Assembly: GCF_901764975.1 (NCBI RefSeq)
Contig: NZ_CABFKH010000007.1
Location: forward strand, 64,011 to 128,010
Direction: 5' to 3'
From: Actinobacillus indolicus
Lineage (GTDB): Bacteria > Pseudomonadota > Gammaproteobacteria > Enterobacterales > Pasteurellaceae
Length of the DNA: 64,000 bases
The notes beneath the pieces are model-generated. The model made no database searches and was not told the origin of the DNA. It saw only the letters and a list, made by a program, of their open reading frames with translations. Shown here one piece after another: positions 32,405 to 40,371 of the stretch. Position 1 is the first letter of the stretch. Each line of letters starts with the position of its first letter. The translations under genes were made by a program, and so were the position numbers.

Positions 32405-34039
32405 GTGCAAGTATCCCCATTATCGTTGCAATCATTAAGCATTCACTATCCTTTTAAACAGACCGATCAAGCGGTGAGATTTTTGGATTTTCAACCAAAT
32501 ACACTGCAGGCAATGCAACAATTTGCCTTAAGTGAATTTGGTTCGGCACTCATTTTGAAAACGGAATTATTTCCCGAATTTTTAAATGAAATCACGGATT
32601 ATTTTGAAAATTTACATTGCCAAACGGTGCTAAAAACAGAATTTAATCGCCAAAGTTTATTTGGATATAGCCTTTATTTAGAAAAAGAAAATCAGATTAA
32701 AACGGTGGCAGGGGCGATTGAGCAAGCTCATCAGGGTATTCTTATTTTAAATGTGAGTGCATTATTATTGGATATTGTGCAATGGGATAAATTAAAACAA
32801 GCTCTGTTATTTGGGCAGTTTGATCCGATTATTGCGGGTAAATTACCTGAAGCGATTATGCCTATTCAATCTCAATTCAAATTGATATTAGTAGGTAGTC
32901 GAGATGATATTGCAACGTTGCATAACTATGATGAAGATTTATATCAATTTTGCCAATATGCTGAAATCGAGTCGTATTTGAATATTGATGAAGAAAATAG
33001 CGAACAATGGGGAAGCTATATCCAATCTTCAGCTAAAAAATATCTCAATAGAACCTTTTCTAAAACGGGTTTAAATCAGCTTTTACATTATTATATTCGT
33101 GAAAGTGAAAACCAGACATTAATTTCTATTTCACCGACATTATTAAAAAAACATTTATTAGGATTACAACATTTTTATCCAAAACAAACCCAATTTAACC
33201 ATATCCAAGATTATTTTGATTATTTAGAAAAACAGTCGGGCGTGTTAAATAAATTTGTTTTAAATGATATTTTAAATCATCAGCTTTATATTGAAACGGA
33301 AGAAGAAACTATCGGGCAGATTAACGGCTTATCTGTGGTCGAGTTTGATGGTGTTCCCCATAGTTTTGGTGAGCCATTACGCATTAGCTGTAACGTGCAA
33401 TATGGCGATGGAGAAATTCACGATATTGAACGCAAAGTCGAGCTGGGGGGCAATATTCACTCTAAAGGGATTATTATCGCTCAATCTTGTTTGGCAAATT
33501 TACTGGAATTACCGACACAGCTTCCGTTTTCAGCGTCCGTTGCCTTTGAACAATCTTATGGTGAAATTGATGGTGATAGCTCATCGTTAGCCATTTTCTG
33601 CGTGCTTATCAGTGCCTTAACCAAATTGCCATTGCCACAATCCCTTGCAGTGACAGGGGCGATTGACCAATTTGGGAATGTGTTAAGCGTGGGCGGTGTT
33701 AATCAGAAAATTGAAGGCTTCTTCAATGTTTGTGAAGCAAGGGAATTAACAGGGAAACAAGGGGTGATTATTCCTGCGGTATGCGTTTCCCATTTGAGCT
33801 TAAAACCTGCCGTATTATCGGCGATTGAAGCAGGAAAATTTCATATTTGGGCGGTCGAAGATGTCTTTGAAGCCTTACAAATTCTGTTACAGCATCCGTT
33901 TTATGATGAAGATCTACCTGAAAACAGTGAGAAAAAATCTCTTTTCGCGTTAGTTCATCAAGGGATCGAACAGAATGAAAATGAAGACGCAAGCGGTTCG
34001 ATTTTCCACAAAATTCGCAAACTGTTAAAGGGTCACTGA
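32405..34039 (+). CDS. lonH: Lon-like protease homologue (LonB/YcbZ type)
   Basis: A 544-residue protein with a C-terminal Lon protease domain. The catalytic Ser lies in GEIDGDSSSLAIFCV and the Lys in VGGVNQKIEGFF, with VTGAIDQFGNVLSVGG between them. The N-terminal half corresponds to a degenerate AAA-like region and has no clear Walker A motif, as in E. coli YcbZ and H. influenzae HI1324. The substrate is unknown. The start is GTG at 32405 with AAGAGG upstream. It lies between matP and fabA as in enteric bacteria. Confidence 0.9.
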   Translation: MQVSPLSLQSLSIHYPFKQTDQAVRFLDFQPNTLQAMQQFALSEFGSALILKTELFPEFLNEITDYFENLHCQTVLKTEFNRQSLFGYSLYLEKENQIKTVAGAIEQAHQGILILNVSALLLDIVQWDKLKQALLFGQFDPIIAGKLPEAIMPIQSQFKLILVGSRDDIATLHNYDEDLYQFCQYAEIESYLNIDEENSEQWGSYIQSSAKKYLNRTFSKTGLNQLLHYYIRESENQTLISISPTLLKKHLLGLQHFYPKQTQFNHIQDYFDYLEKQSGVLNKFVLNDILNHQLYIETEEETIGQINGLSVVEFDGVPHSFGEPLRISCNVQYGDGEIHDIERKVELGGNIHSKGIIIAQSCLANLLELPTQLPFSASVAFEQSYGEIDGDSSSLAIFCVLISALTKLPLPQSLAVTGAIDQFGNVLSVGGVNQKIEGFFNVCEARELTGKQGVIIPAVCVSHLSLKPAVLSAIEAGKFHIWAVEDVFEALQILLQHPFYDEDLPENSEKKSLFALVHQGIEQNENEDASGSIFHKIRKLLKGH

Positions 34040-34159
34040 TCCGACAAGTCAGCTTACAACTGTTCGCTATTTTAAAAGTCTGTTAAGATGTGTTTATCAA
34101 GCAAACTCAACATAAACCGTCAATAACGGACTTTTCCACTTTATTACAGGAACAAAATA

Positions 34160-34690
34160 ATGAACACTTGTACACCTAACATCAAACCAAGTTATGATTA
34201 CAACGATCTTTTAGCGTCAGGACGAGGCGAACTTTTTGGTAGCGAAGGTCCACAACTGCCAGCACCGTCAATGTTGATGATGGACAGAATTACCAAAATC
34301 ACCGACAAAGAAGGTCTGTTTGAGAAAGGGTATATTGAAGCGGAATTAGATATTAACCAAGATCTGCCTTTCTTTGGCTGCCACTTTATCGGCGATCCTG
34401 TAATGCCTGGTTGCTTAGGCTTAGATGCAATGTGGCAACTGGTTGGCTTTTACTTAGGCTGGGTCGGCGGTAAAGGCAAGGGCAGAGCCTTAGGGGTTGG
34501 CGAAGTGAAATTTACGGGGCAAATTCTACCGACTGCCAAAAAAGTGATTTATCGTATCAATATGAAACGAGTGATCAACCGTAAGCTCGTGATGGGACTT
34601 GCTGATGGTGAAGTCGAAGTTGATGGTAGAATTATCTATACTGCCACAGACTTAAAAGTAGGTCTATTCCAAGATACAACATCTTTCTAA
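34160..34690 (+). CDS. fabA: 3-hydroxydecanoyl-ACP dehydratase/isomerase
   Basis: FabA dehydrates 3-hydroxydecanoyl-ACP and isomerises the trans-2 to the cis-3 product, the entry to unsaturated fatty acids. The 176-residue protein is close to E. coli FabA, with [21 protein letters not shown]: His75 and Asp89 are the catalytic pair. The ATG follows AGGAAC. It lies 120 bases after lonH. The palindrome at 34691 begins right at its stop codon. Confidence 0.97.
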   Translation: MNTCTPNIKPSYDYNDLLASGRGELFGSEGPQLPAPSMLMMDRITKITDKEGLFEKGYIEAELDINQDLPFFGCHFIGDPVMPGCLGLDAMWQLVGFYLGWVGGKGKGRALGVGEVKFTGQILPTAKKVIYRINMKRVINRKLVMGLADGEVEVDGRIIYTATDLKVGLFQDTTSF

Positions 34691-34712
34691 TTTTTCGATC
34701 TATGTCGAAAAA
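34691..34712 (+). promoter_or_regulatory. CRP-S-like site before the pseudopilin operon
   Basis: TTTTTCGA (34691-34698), six bases TCTATG, TCGAAAAA (34705-34712) is a perfect 8-base inverted repeat. It matches the 22-base CRP-S consensus (TTTTGCGATC then GATCGCAAAA) at most positions, with T for G at the critical core position on both sides. CRP-S sites need the competence activator Sxy as well as CRP. The site centre is about 77 bases before the comN ATG. Confidence 0.65.
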
Positions 34713-34778
34713 ATAAAAATTGCCGATTTACAAAATCCTTTCAACATCTAATATCTCTCTCACTTTGGGAGAGATATT

Positions 34779-35288
34779 ATGTTTCGTGCGATCACTATTA
34801 TTGAAACTTTATTTGCGATGAGCATAATGGCAATCGCACTCTATTTCTTTTCACCTACCTTATTTTATTTACAAGATCATATCGTTTTAAATAATGAAAT
34901 CGATCAGATAAAGTCTTTTATTTATCAAATTCAAGCTAAAGCACGTTATCAAAAACAGAATTATTCTATTTCTATCAGCCAGAATTTAGCAGATAAAAAA
35001 TGGTGTATGGTCGCAATTGAAAAAGTCAGTGATAAACAGATCGCTTGTAACTGTTTAAATATCGCAAGTTGTGATATTCAAAAAAGCTATTATCTCTATC
35101 AAACAGAAAACGCCGTAGTCAAAAATAATAGTTTATATCCTAAAGTTTTTATTAATGTTGATGGAAAGTCTGGGCGATTAGAGTCGAAGTGCTTAAGGGT
35201 TACGGTAAATAAAATCTATGAAATATTACAAGTGGAACAAAATGGAGTGATTAATGTTATTCAAAAAGGCAAACGCACCAGTTGTTAA
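34779..35288 (+). CDS. comN: Competence type IV pseudopilin, ComN/PpdA type
   Basis: A 169-residue protein with a class III prepilin leader: a short basic start MFRA then ITIIETLFAMSIMAIAL, with Glu at mature position 5. It is the first of four pseudopilin-like genes directly before recC, as in H. influenzae comNOPQ-recC and E. coli ppdA-ppdB-ygdB-ppdC-recC. It should support the DNA-uptake pseudopilus at the inner membrane and periplasm. The C-terminal cysteines (about 5) suggest disulfides. The 3' end overlaps the next gene by 35 bases. Confidence 0.82.
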   Translation: MFRAITIIETLFAMSIMAIALYFFSPTLFYLQDHIVLNNEIDQIKSFIYQIQAKARYQKQNYSISISQNLADKKWCMVAIEKVSDKQIACNCLNIASCDIQKSYYLYQTENAVVKNNSLYPKVFINVDGKSGRLESKCLRVTVNKIYEILQVEQNGVINVIQKGKRTSC

Positions 35289-35949
35289 TCACGCATTTAG
35301 TTTGGTTGAAATATTATTATCTTTATTTCTAGGTTGCATTATTTTATGGAGTTTATCTTCTTTTTATAGTGATAGCTATCGCAATCAAATCAAACAACGG
35401 GAATTATTGAATTTACAAAAACATACTCACCAATTACTTGAATATTTTCAACAACATATTCAACATTTTAATTATCAAGGACAAAATAGAAAAGAAACAA
35501 ATTATCATTTATTTGAAAATAATAATAAGCGTTACTCACTGAACAATCCAAATTGTCTAATGTTTTTCTATGATTTAAGTGGTGATGGTTGCGTAGGCAA
35601 TCGAAATAAGACTCAAGCCTGCGAAATAAATGGTGTAAATAATACCAAAGAGGTAAGCCAAGAAATTTTGGGATTTAAATTGGAGAATAAAGCGATTTTT
35701 ATTTATGAAGATAGTCAAATTCAGTTTTGTCACCAAGCAGACTGTGAGCAGATTTTAAGAAATTGTCAAAAAGGAAACTGGCGGAAAATGTCAGATATGT
35801 CTGATTATAATGTCGAAAATTTATCTTTTGAGTGGCTTGAGCAGAATAGATTATTGAAAATAGAACTGGCTCTCTCGTCTAGCAAAGATAACCAACTAAG
35901 ATATAAAGCTACCGCTTATAGTTACCTATTAAATGGAAGTGATAAATGA
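35254..35949 (+). CDS. comO: Competence type IV pseudopilin, ComO/PpdB type
   Basis: A 231-residue protein. The leader HAFSLVEILLSLFLGCIIL has the classic prepilin cleavage site before Phe and Glu at +5, then a hydrophobic helix and a polar, Gln- and Asn-rich pilin body with several cysteines. The start ATG lies inside comN, preceded by GGAG, so the two are coupled. It matches the second position of the comNOPQ order. DNA is more AT-rich than the housekeeping genes around. Confidence 0.8.
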   Translation: MLFKKANAPVVNHAFSLVEILLSLFLGCIILWSLSSFYSDSYRNQIKQRELLNLQKHTHQLLEYFQQHIQHFNYQGQNRKETNYHLFENNNKRYSLNNPNCLMFFYDLSGDGCVGNRNKTQACEINGVNNTKEVSQEILGFKLENKAIFIYEDSQIQFCHQADCEQILRNCQKGNWRKMSDMSDYNVENLSFEWLEQNRLLKIELALSSSKDNQLRYKATAYSYLLNGSDK

Positions 35950-36605
35950 AACGTTATTATTCAGCCAGTAGTTTATTAATCACCTTGATATTATTAAGCA
36001 GTCTGTTTGCAGTCATTTTTCTCAATAAAGATAGCTTATTAAAACAAGAAAAAGTGAGCTTATTCTATTATCAGCAATATCTTACCGATAAATATCAACT
36101 TATTGAAAAGTTAGCAATAGATCCTGAAATAGAGTGTCAAAAACAAAAAAAGACAAATGTTATTTTTGAGTTTAAGGTAATGAAATACAGTTTTCATTGT
36201 CAATTTTCATCTATTTTTGCACCTTTTAAACCAACTAAAGAAAAATATATTCAAGTGGATAAAATTGAAAACTGGTTAAATTTATTACCTTATCAATCGG
36301 AGATATATAAAATCAATCATTTAGCGGAGTTGCCAGAAAGTAGTCTAGAGAACCCTAAAATTGTGATTGCATTACAAGATATTAATGAAAAGTTAGAAAA
36401 AGATTTTTACGGCATTGTCATTACCGATTATTTATTTGATCTTACAGGAAGCAAAAGAATGTATGGCACACTTTATTCCACCTATGATAATTTACGAGAA
36501 GAAAGAAATCTCAGTTATAAAAAAGAAGTTATTCAACATCTGGAAAATAAATTTTCATCTTGGCACTATTTGCCTTATTCACGGAATATATTAGCAAATG
36601 AATAA
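35946..36605 (+). CDS. comP: Competence pseudopilin-operon protein, ComP/YgdB type
   Basis: A 219-residue protein with one N-terminal hydrophobic helix (SSLLITLILLSSLFAVIFL) after MKRYYSA. It lacks the Glu at +5 of true prepilins, as do YgdB-like proteins and GspK-like tip pseudopilins. The body is lysine- and tyrosine-rich. It overlaps comO by four bases (ATGA) and comQ by eight bases. Assignment rests mainly on position in the conserved operon. Confidence 0.75.
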   Translation: MKRYYSASSLLITLILLSSLFAVIFLNKDSLLKQEKVSLFYYQQYLTDKYQLIEKLAIDPEIECQKQKKTNVIFEFKVMKYSFHCQFSSIFAPFKPTKEKYIQVDKIENWLNLLPYQSEIYKINHLAELPESSLENPKIVIALQDINEKLEKDFYGIVITDYLFDLTGSKRMYGTLYSTYDNLREERNLSYKKEVIQHLENKFSSWHYLPYSRNILANE

Positions 36606-36897
36606 ACTTATTAAGGCAGAAAGTCTGACATCATTAATGGTGGTTATGCTGATTTTTTTAGTGATATATTTAGGTTATAGCCGTTGGCAACATATACAAA
36701 ATAAGCAAAGCACGCTTATTTTTCAGCAACAGCAAGCCTTACAAATTGCCGAAAATCAGATTGCATTGCTAATGGCTGGAAAACCCTGCGAAAACGAAAT
36801 CCGCCAAAATGAACAGATATTTAAGGTAGAATGTCGCAGTAATACACTTAAAGTCAGCTTTGCAAGCGGTGAGATTGTGTTTGAAAAAGGAAAATAG
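36598..36897 (+). CDS. comQ: Competence pseudopilin-operon protein, ComQ/PpdC type
   Basis: A 99-residue protein with a short basic start (MNKLIKA), a prepilin-like ESLTSLMVVMLIFLVIYLG helix and a small globular tail with two cysteines (residues about 65 and 80). It is the last gene before recC and corresponds by position and size to H. influenzae comQ and E. coli ppdC. An uptake-signal core (CAAGCGGTGAG) lies within its 3' coding end. Confidence 0.75.
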   Translation: MNKLIKAESLTSLMVVMLIFLVIYLGYSRWQHIQNKQSTLIFQQQQALQIAENQIALLMAGKPCENEIRQNEQIFKVECRSNTLKVSFASGEIVFEKGK

Positions 36898-36948
36898 ATC
36901 ATTCCCCCCAAACTCGCTAAAATAGCTTGCTCACGAAGGGGAATTGCT

Positions 36949-39900
36949 ATGTTTAGAGTATATTATTCAAACCAAATAACCGAACAGAAAAATCTATTGA
37001 CGGCGATCTTAGCGAAAGATCCAAACCCCGATCCATTTAGCCAAGAGATTGTGCTGGTACAAAGTTTAGGTATGGCACAATGGTTGCAAATGCAGATTGC
37101 TCAAGAAATCGGGGTGTCTGGTAATGTGCAATTTCCTTACCCAACCAGTTTTTTATGGCAACAATATCGTGTGCTTTTTCCGGATTTGCCGAAAGAGAAT
37201 AGCTTTGATCGCCAGTCAATGTTGTGGCGTTTAATGCGAATAATTCCGCAGTTCCTTGAACAGCCTGCCTTTGAAGCACTTGCGTCCTATTTAAGCCAAA
37301 GCGATCAGCTAAAACAGTATCAGTTAGCCGAGAAAATCGCCGATCTGTTTGACCAATATCTCGTGTATCGTCCGCAATGGCTGGTGCTATGGGAAAAGGG
37401 GAAATCGCAAGTGGTGGTTGATGAGATTATGCAAGCGGTCTCTTTTAAGCAAAAAAATGCAAAAGAGATTGCAACGAATGTGGCGTGGCAAAGTATCCTT
37501 TGGAATGCGTTGGTTGCCGATATAAAGCAGGATAGCGATGAAGCGATTTTTAATACTTCACACCGTGCCTATTTGCAACAGCGTTATTTCGATAAACTTG
37601 ATAATTTAACCGCCACCGAAAAAGCTCGCTTACCGAAACGGATTTTTGTGTTTGGCATTTCTTCCCTTCCCCATTCTCAACTCGCAGTATTGAAAAAATT
37701 GAGTGAGCATTGCAATGTTCATCTCTTTTTTACTAATCCAAGTATGGAATACTGGGCAAATGATCGTGAAGATAAGGTGTTAGAAAAATTAGCGTTAAAA
37801 GATAATTTATCTGAAGCAGAATTAGCTGAGTTATTTGAAAAACAAGGAAATCCATTATTAACAGCTTGGGGGAAACAAGGTAAAGAATTTTTAAATTTAT
37901 TAACCGAAACAAGTATTCAAGATATATCGTTTTATAATTATTTTGAAGATGAAAATCCAACATTATTAACTCAAATTAAAAAATCTATTTTATATTCAGA
38001 ATATCGCTCAACATTTCGTTTAGGTCAACAAGATAATTCCATTCAGCTTCACGCTTGTCACAGCAAAATGCGTGAAGTAGAAGTATTATATAATCAATTA
38101 TTATATTTATTTGAAACCTATCCTGACTTATCCCCGAAAGATATTATTGTGATGTCTGCGGATATTGATAGTTATGCACCCTATATTAATGCAGTATTTT
38201 CTCGTTATGAAAAAGAGAAAAGATATATTCCATTTACTTTATCAGATCAGAAAATTAGTTATATTAATCCAATTATTGCGAGCTTTTTACAATTATTGTC
38301 GATTAAAGAAAATAAATTCTCAGCAGAAGAAATATTAGATCTCTTTGATATTTCAGCCATTCGGGAAAAATACCAATTTAATGAACAGAACATTAATACA
38401 TTAAGAGAATGGATTAAATCTGTTGGTATTAGATCTGGCTTAAAAATAGAGAACCCAGAGTGGCAGAATTATAATTCGTGGGAAAACGGGCTAAACCGAT
38501 TATTATTAGGCACAAGTTTAAAAGCGGAAAATAATGGTTGGCAGAACATTTTAGCCTTTGATGAAAGCTATGGATTAATCTCTGAATTAACGGGGAATTT
38601 GGCAAAATTTATCGACAATCTCACCGCTTGGCACGCCTTTATTTGCCAGCCACAGAGCCTATCTGCTTGGCAAGAACAGCTGTTTGCCCTTGTGGCACAG
38701 ACGTATCAAGAAAACGATCAAAGTATTGATGCGATTTTGACATTACAGCAGTCTATTCGTGATGTGATTGAACAAATTCAGCACAGCCATTTTGAAGAAG
38801 CGATAGGCATTGATGTGATGCTTGAGCTACTTACTCAACAGCTGAGCGAACAGCGTAGCCACTTAAATTTCCTTGTGGGTAAGGTGAATTTTTGTACGTT
38901 ATTACCGATGAGAGCAATTCCTTTCAAAGTGGTCTGCTTGTTGGGTATGAATGAAGGTGAGTTTCCACGCCAACAGACGATCAACAGCTTTGATTTAATG
39001 CAGTACGCCCCACAAAAAGGCGACCGCTCAAGACGAGATGATGATCGTTATCTTTTCCTTGAAGCCTTGCTTTCGGCTCAACAAATGCTCTATATCAGTT
39101 ATATCGGGCAGTCGCTCACAAGTAGCCAAGATAAATTACCATCAGTGTTGGTGACACAGTTATTTGATTATTTGAAGGAAAATCTGCCTGAAACTGACTA
39201 CGCTAAATTATTATCTGTCCACCCAATGACCGTATTTAGCCCAAATAATTTCAGGGAAGGTAAAGTAGCTTATGATAAAGAGTGGCTGGAAGTTAAAAAT
39301 AATATTTTACCACGCAAAGATTTCTTGCAGAAATTAACCAAAATGCAGGAAGATATAATGTCAGATATTCCGCTGACCCAGTTTATTCATTATATTCAAG
39401 AACCGATAAAATATTTCTTCCAACAACAATTAGGGGTTCGTTTTGAGCAGAATGAAGATAAAATTGAAGAAAGTGAAATTTTCCAATTATCTGGCTTGGA
39501 AAGATATAATTTACTTGATGATTTAATTCAAGTCGAAGAACAAGATATTGAAATCTTTTTTGAGAATGAAAAATTAAAAGGCAATCTACCCGCTCGTTAT
39601 TTTGCAGAGATTAATAAAACAAAACTCACTGAAGATATTCAGCTTTTAAAAAATACGTTATCTTCTTATTTATCGCAAGAGAAAAATGTTATTGAAATAG
39701 ATCACCCTGTTATCTTTGCAGAGAGAAAATATCAACTTGTGGGTAATATTACAAATTGCTTTAATAATGAAGTGGTATTATGGCGAGTAGGTGGATTACG
39801 AGATAAAGATATTATTCAAGCGTGGATTTATTATTTGTTATTAAAAGCAAATAATCACCCTATTCTTTCGCTACGTTTTTATTATCGACAAGGTGAAAAA

Positions 39901-40227
39901 GCAAATTGCTTAACCTTTAATGATATTTCGCAAACAGAAGCAACGGAGATATTAAATCTTTATTTACAAGATTATTTGGCAAGCCAAACTGAATTAAAAT
40001 GGGCGATTACTAAGGACATTCGAGAATATTTTAAATCACTCAAAGATCCGAAAAAATCGGAAACTAACCCAGCCGATCTTTGTCAAAATATCGTTGAATT
40101 AAGTGAAGATCCCTATTTAGTGCGAGTAATCACACAAACGGAAACTCTTGATTTCCAAGACATTGCACAACGAACAGAGAAATGGTTTGGGGTGATGATT
40201 GAAAGTATGGCGGAGCAAGAAAATTAG
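36949..40227 (+). CDS. recC: Exodeoxyribonuclease V gamma subunit
   Basis: RecC recognises Chi and guides the RecBCD helicase-nuclease in double-strand break repair. The 1092-residue protein matches the family: MFRVYYSNQ at the start, LVQSLGMAQWLQMQIAQ, and in the middle CHSKMREVEVLYNQLLYLFE and GMNEGEFPRQ. recB and recD are not in the window; in E. coli recC-ptr-recB-recD is continuous, so the block is split here after ptrA. Codon choice varies, with an AT-rich central part (about 37750-38500). Confidence 0.96.
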   Translation: MFRVYYSNQITEQKNLLTAILAKDPNPDPFSQEIVLVQSLGMAQWLQMQIAQEIGVSGNVQFPYPTSFLWQQYRVLFPDLPKENSFDRQSMLWRLMRIIPQFLEQPAFEALASYLSQSDQLKQYQLAEKIADLFDQYLVYRPQWLVLWEKGKSQVVVDEIMQAVSFKQKNAKEIATNVAWQSILWNALVADIKQDSDEAIFNTSHRAYLQQRYFDKLDNLTATEKARLPKRIFVFGISSLPHSQLAVLKKLSEHCNVHLFFTNPSMEYWANDREDKVLEKLALKDNLSEAELAELFEKQGNPLLTAWGKQGKEFLNLLTETSIQDISFYNYFEDENPTLLTQIKKSILYSEYRSTFRLGQQDNSIQLHACHSKMREVEVLYNQLLYLFETYPDLSPKDIIVMSADIDSYAPYINAVFSRYEKEKRYIPFTLSDQKISYINPIIASFLQLLSIKENKFSAEEILDLFDISAIREKYQFNEQNINTLREWIKSVGIRSGLKIENPEWQNYNSWENGLNRLLLGTSLKAENNGWQNILAFDESYGLISELTGNLAKFIDNLTAWHAFICQPQSLSAWQEQLFALVAQTYQENDQSIDAILTLQQSIRDVIEQIQHSHFEEAIGIDVMLELLTQQLSEQRSHLNFLVGKVNFCTLLPMRAIPFKVVCLLGMNEGEFPRQQTINSFDLMQYAPQKGDRSRRDDDRYLFLEALLSAQQMLYISYIGQSLTSSQDKLPSVLVTQLFDYLKENLPETDYAKLLSVHPMTVFSPNNFREGKVAYDKEWLEVKNNILPRKDFLQKLTKMQEDIMSDIPLTQFIHYIQEPIKYFFQQQLGVRFEQNEDKIEESEIFQLSGLERYNLLDDLIQVEEQDIEIFFENEKLKGNLPARYFAEINKTKLTEDIQLLKNTLSSYLSQEKNVIEIDHPVIFAERKYQLVGNITNCFNNEVVLWRVGGLRDKDIIQAWIYYLLLKANNHPILSLRFYYRQGEKANCLTFNDISQTEATEILNLYLQDYLASQTELKWAITKDIREYFKSLKDPKKSETNPADLCQNIVELSEDPYLVRVITQTETLDFQDIAQRTEKWFGVMIESMAEQEN

Positions 40228-40259
40228 ATGTGTATGTATTGTGGGTCTTAAAATATGTT

Positions 40260-40323
40260 GTAGGGGTGGGGTTTATCCCCACCCGTATTTGCTTGAACGG
40301 GCGGGGATAAACCCCGCCCCTAC
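40260..40323. repeat. Large inverted repeat, GTAGGG-ended family
   Basis: Left arm 40260-40285 starts GTAGGGGTGGGG, and right arm 40298-40323 ends CCCCGCCCCTAC. The arms are 26 bases each and complementary except at two positions. Each arm is itself a hairpin (GGGTGGGG with CCCCACCC; GGGCGGGG with CCCCGCCC). The whole can fold as one long stem or as a double hairpin between recC and ptrA. Confidence 0.85.
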
Positions 40324-40371
40324 AAAAAATATTCACAATAACATTCGACAAGAATAATTAAAGGAGAAAAA

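Noticed and set aside
40130..40351. A 73-codon minus-strand ORF over the large inverted repeat after recC
   Set aside because: Most of it translates the palindrome and the recC end; no plausible start.
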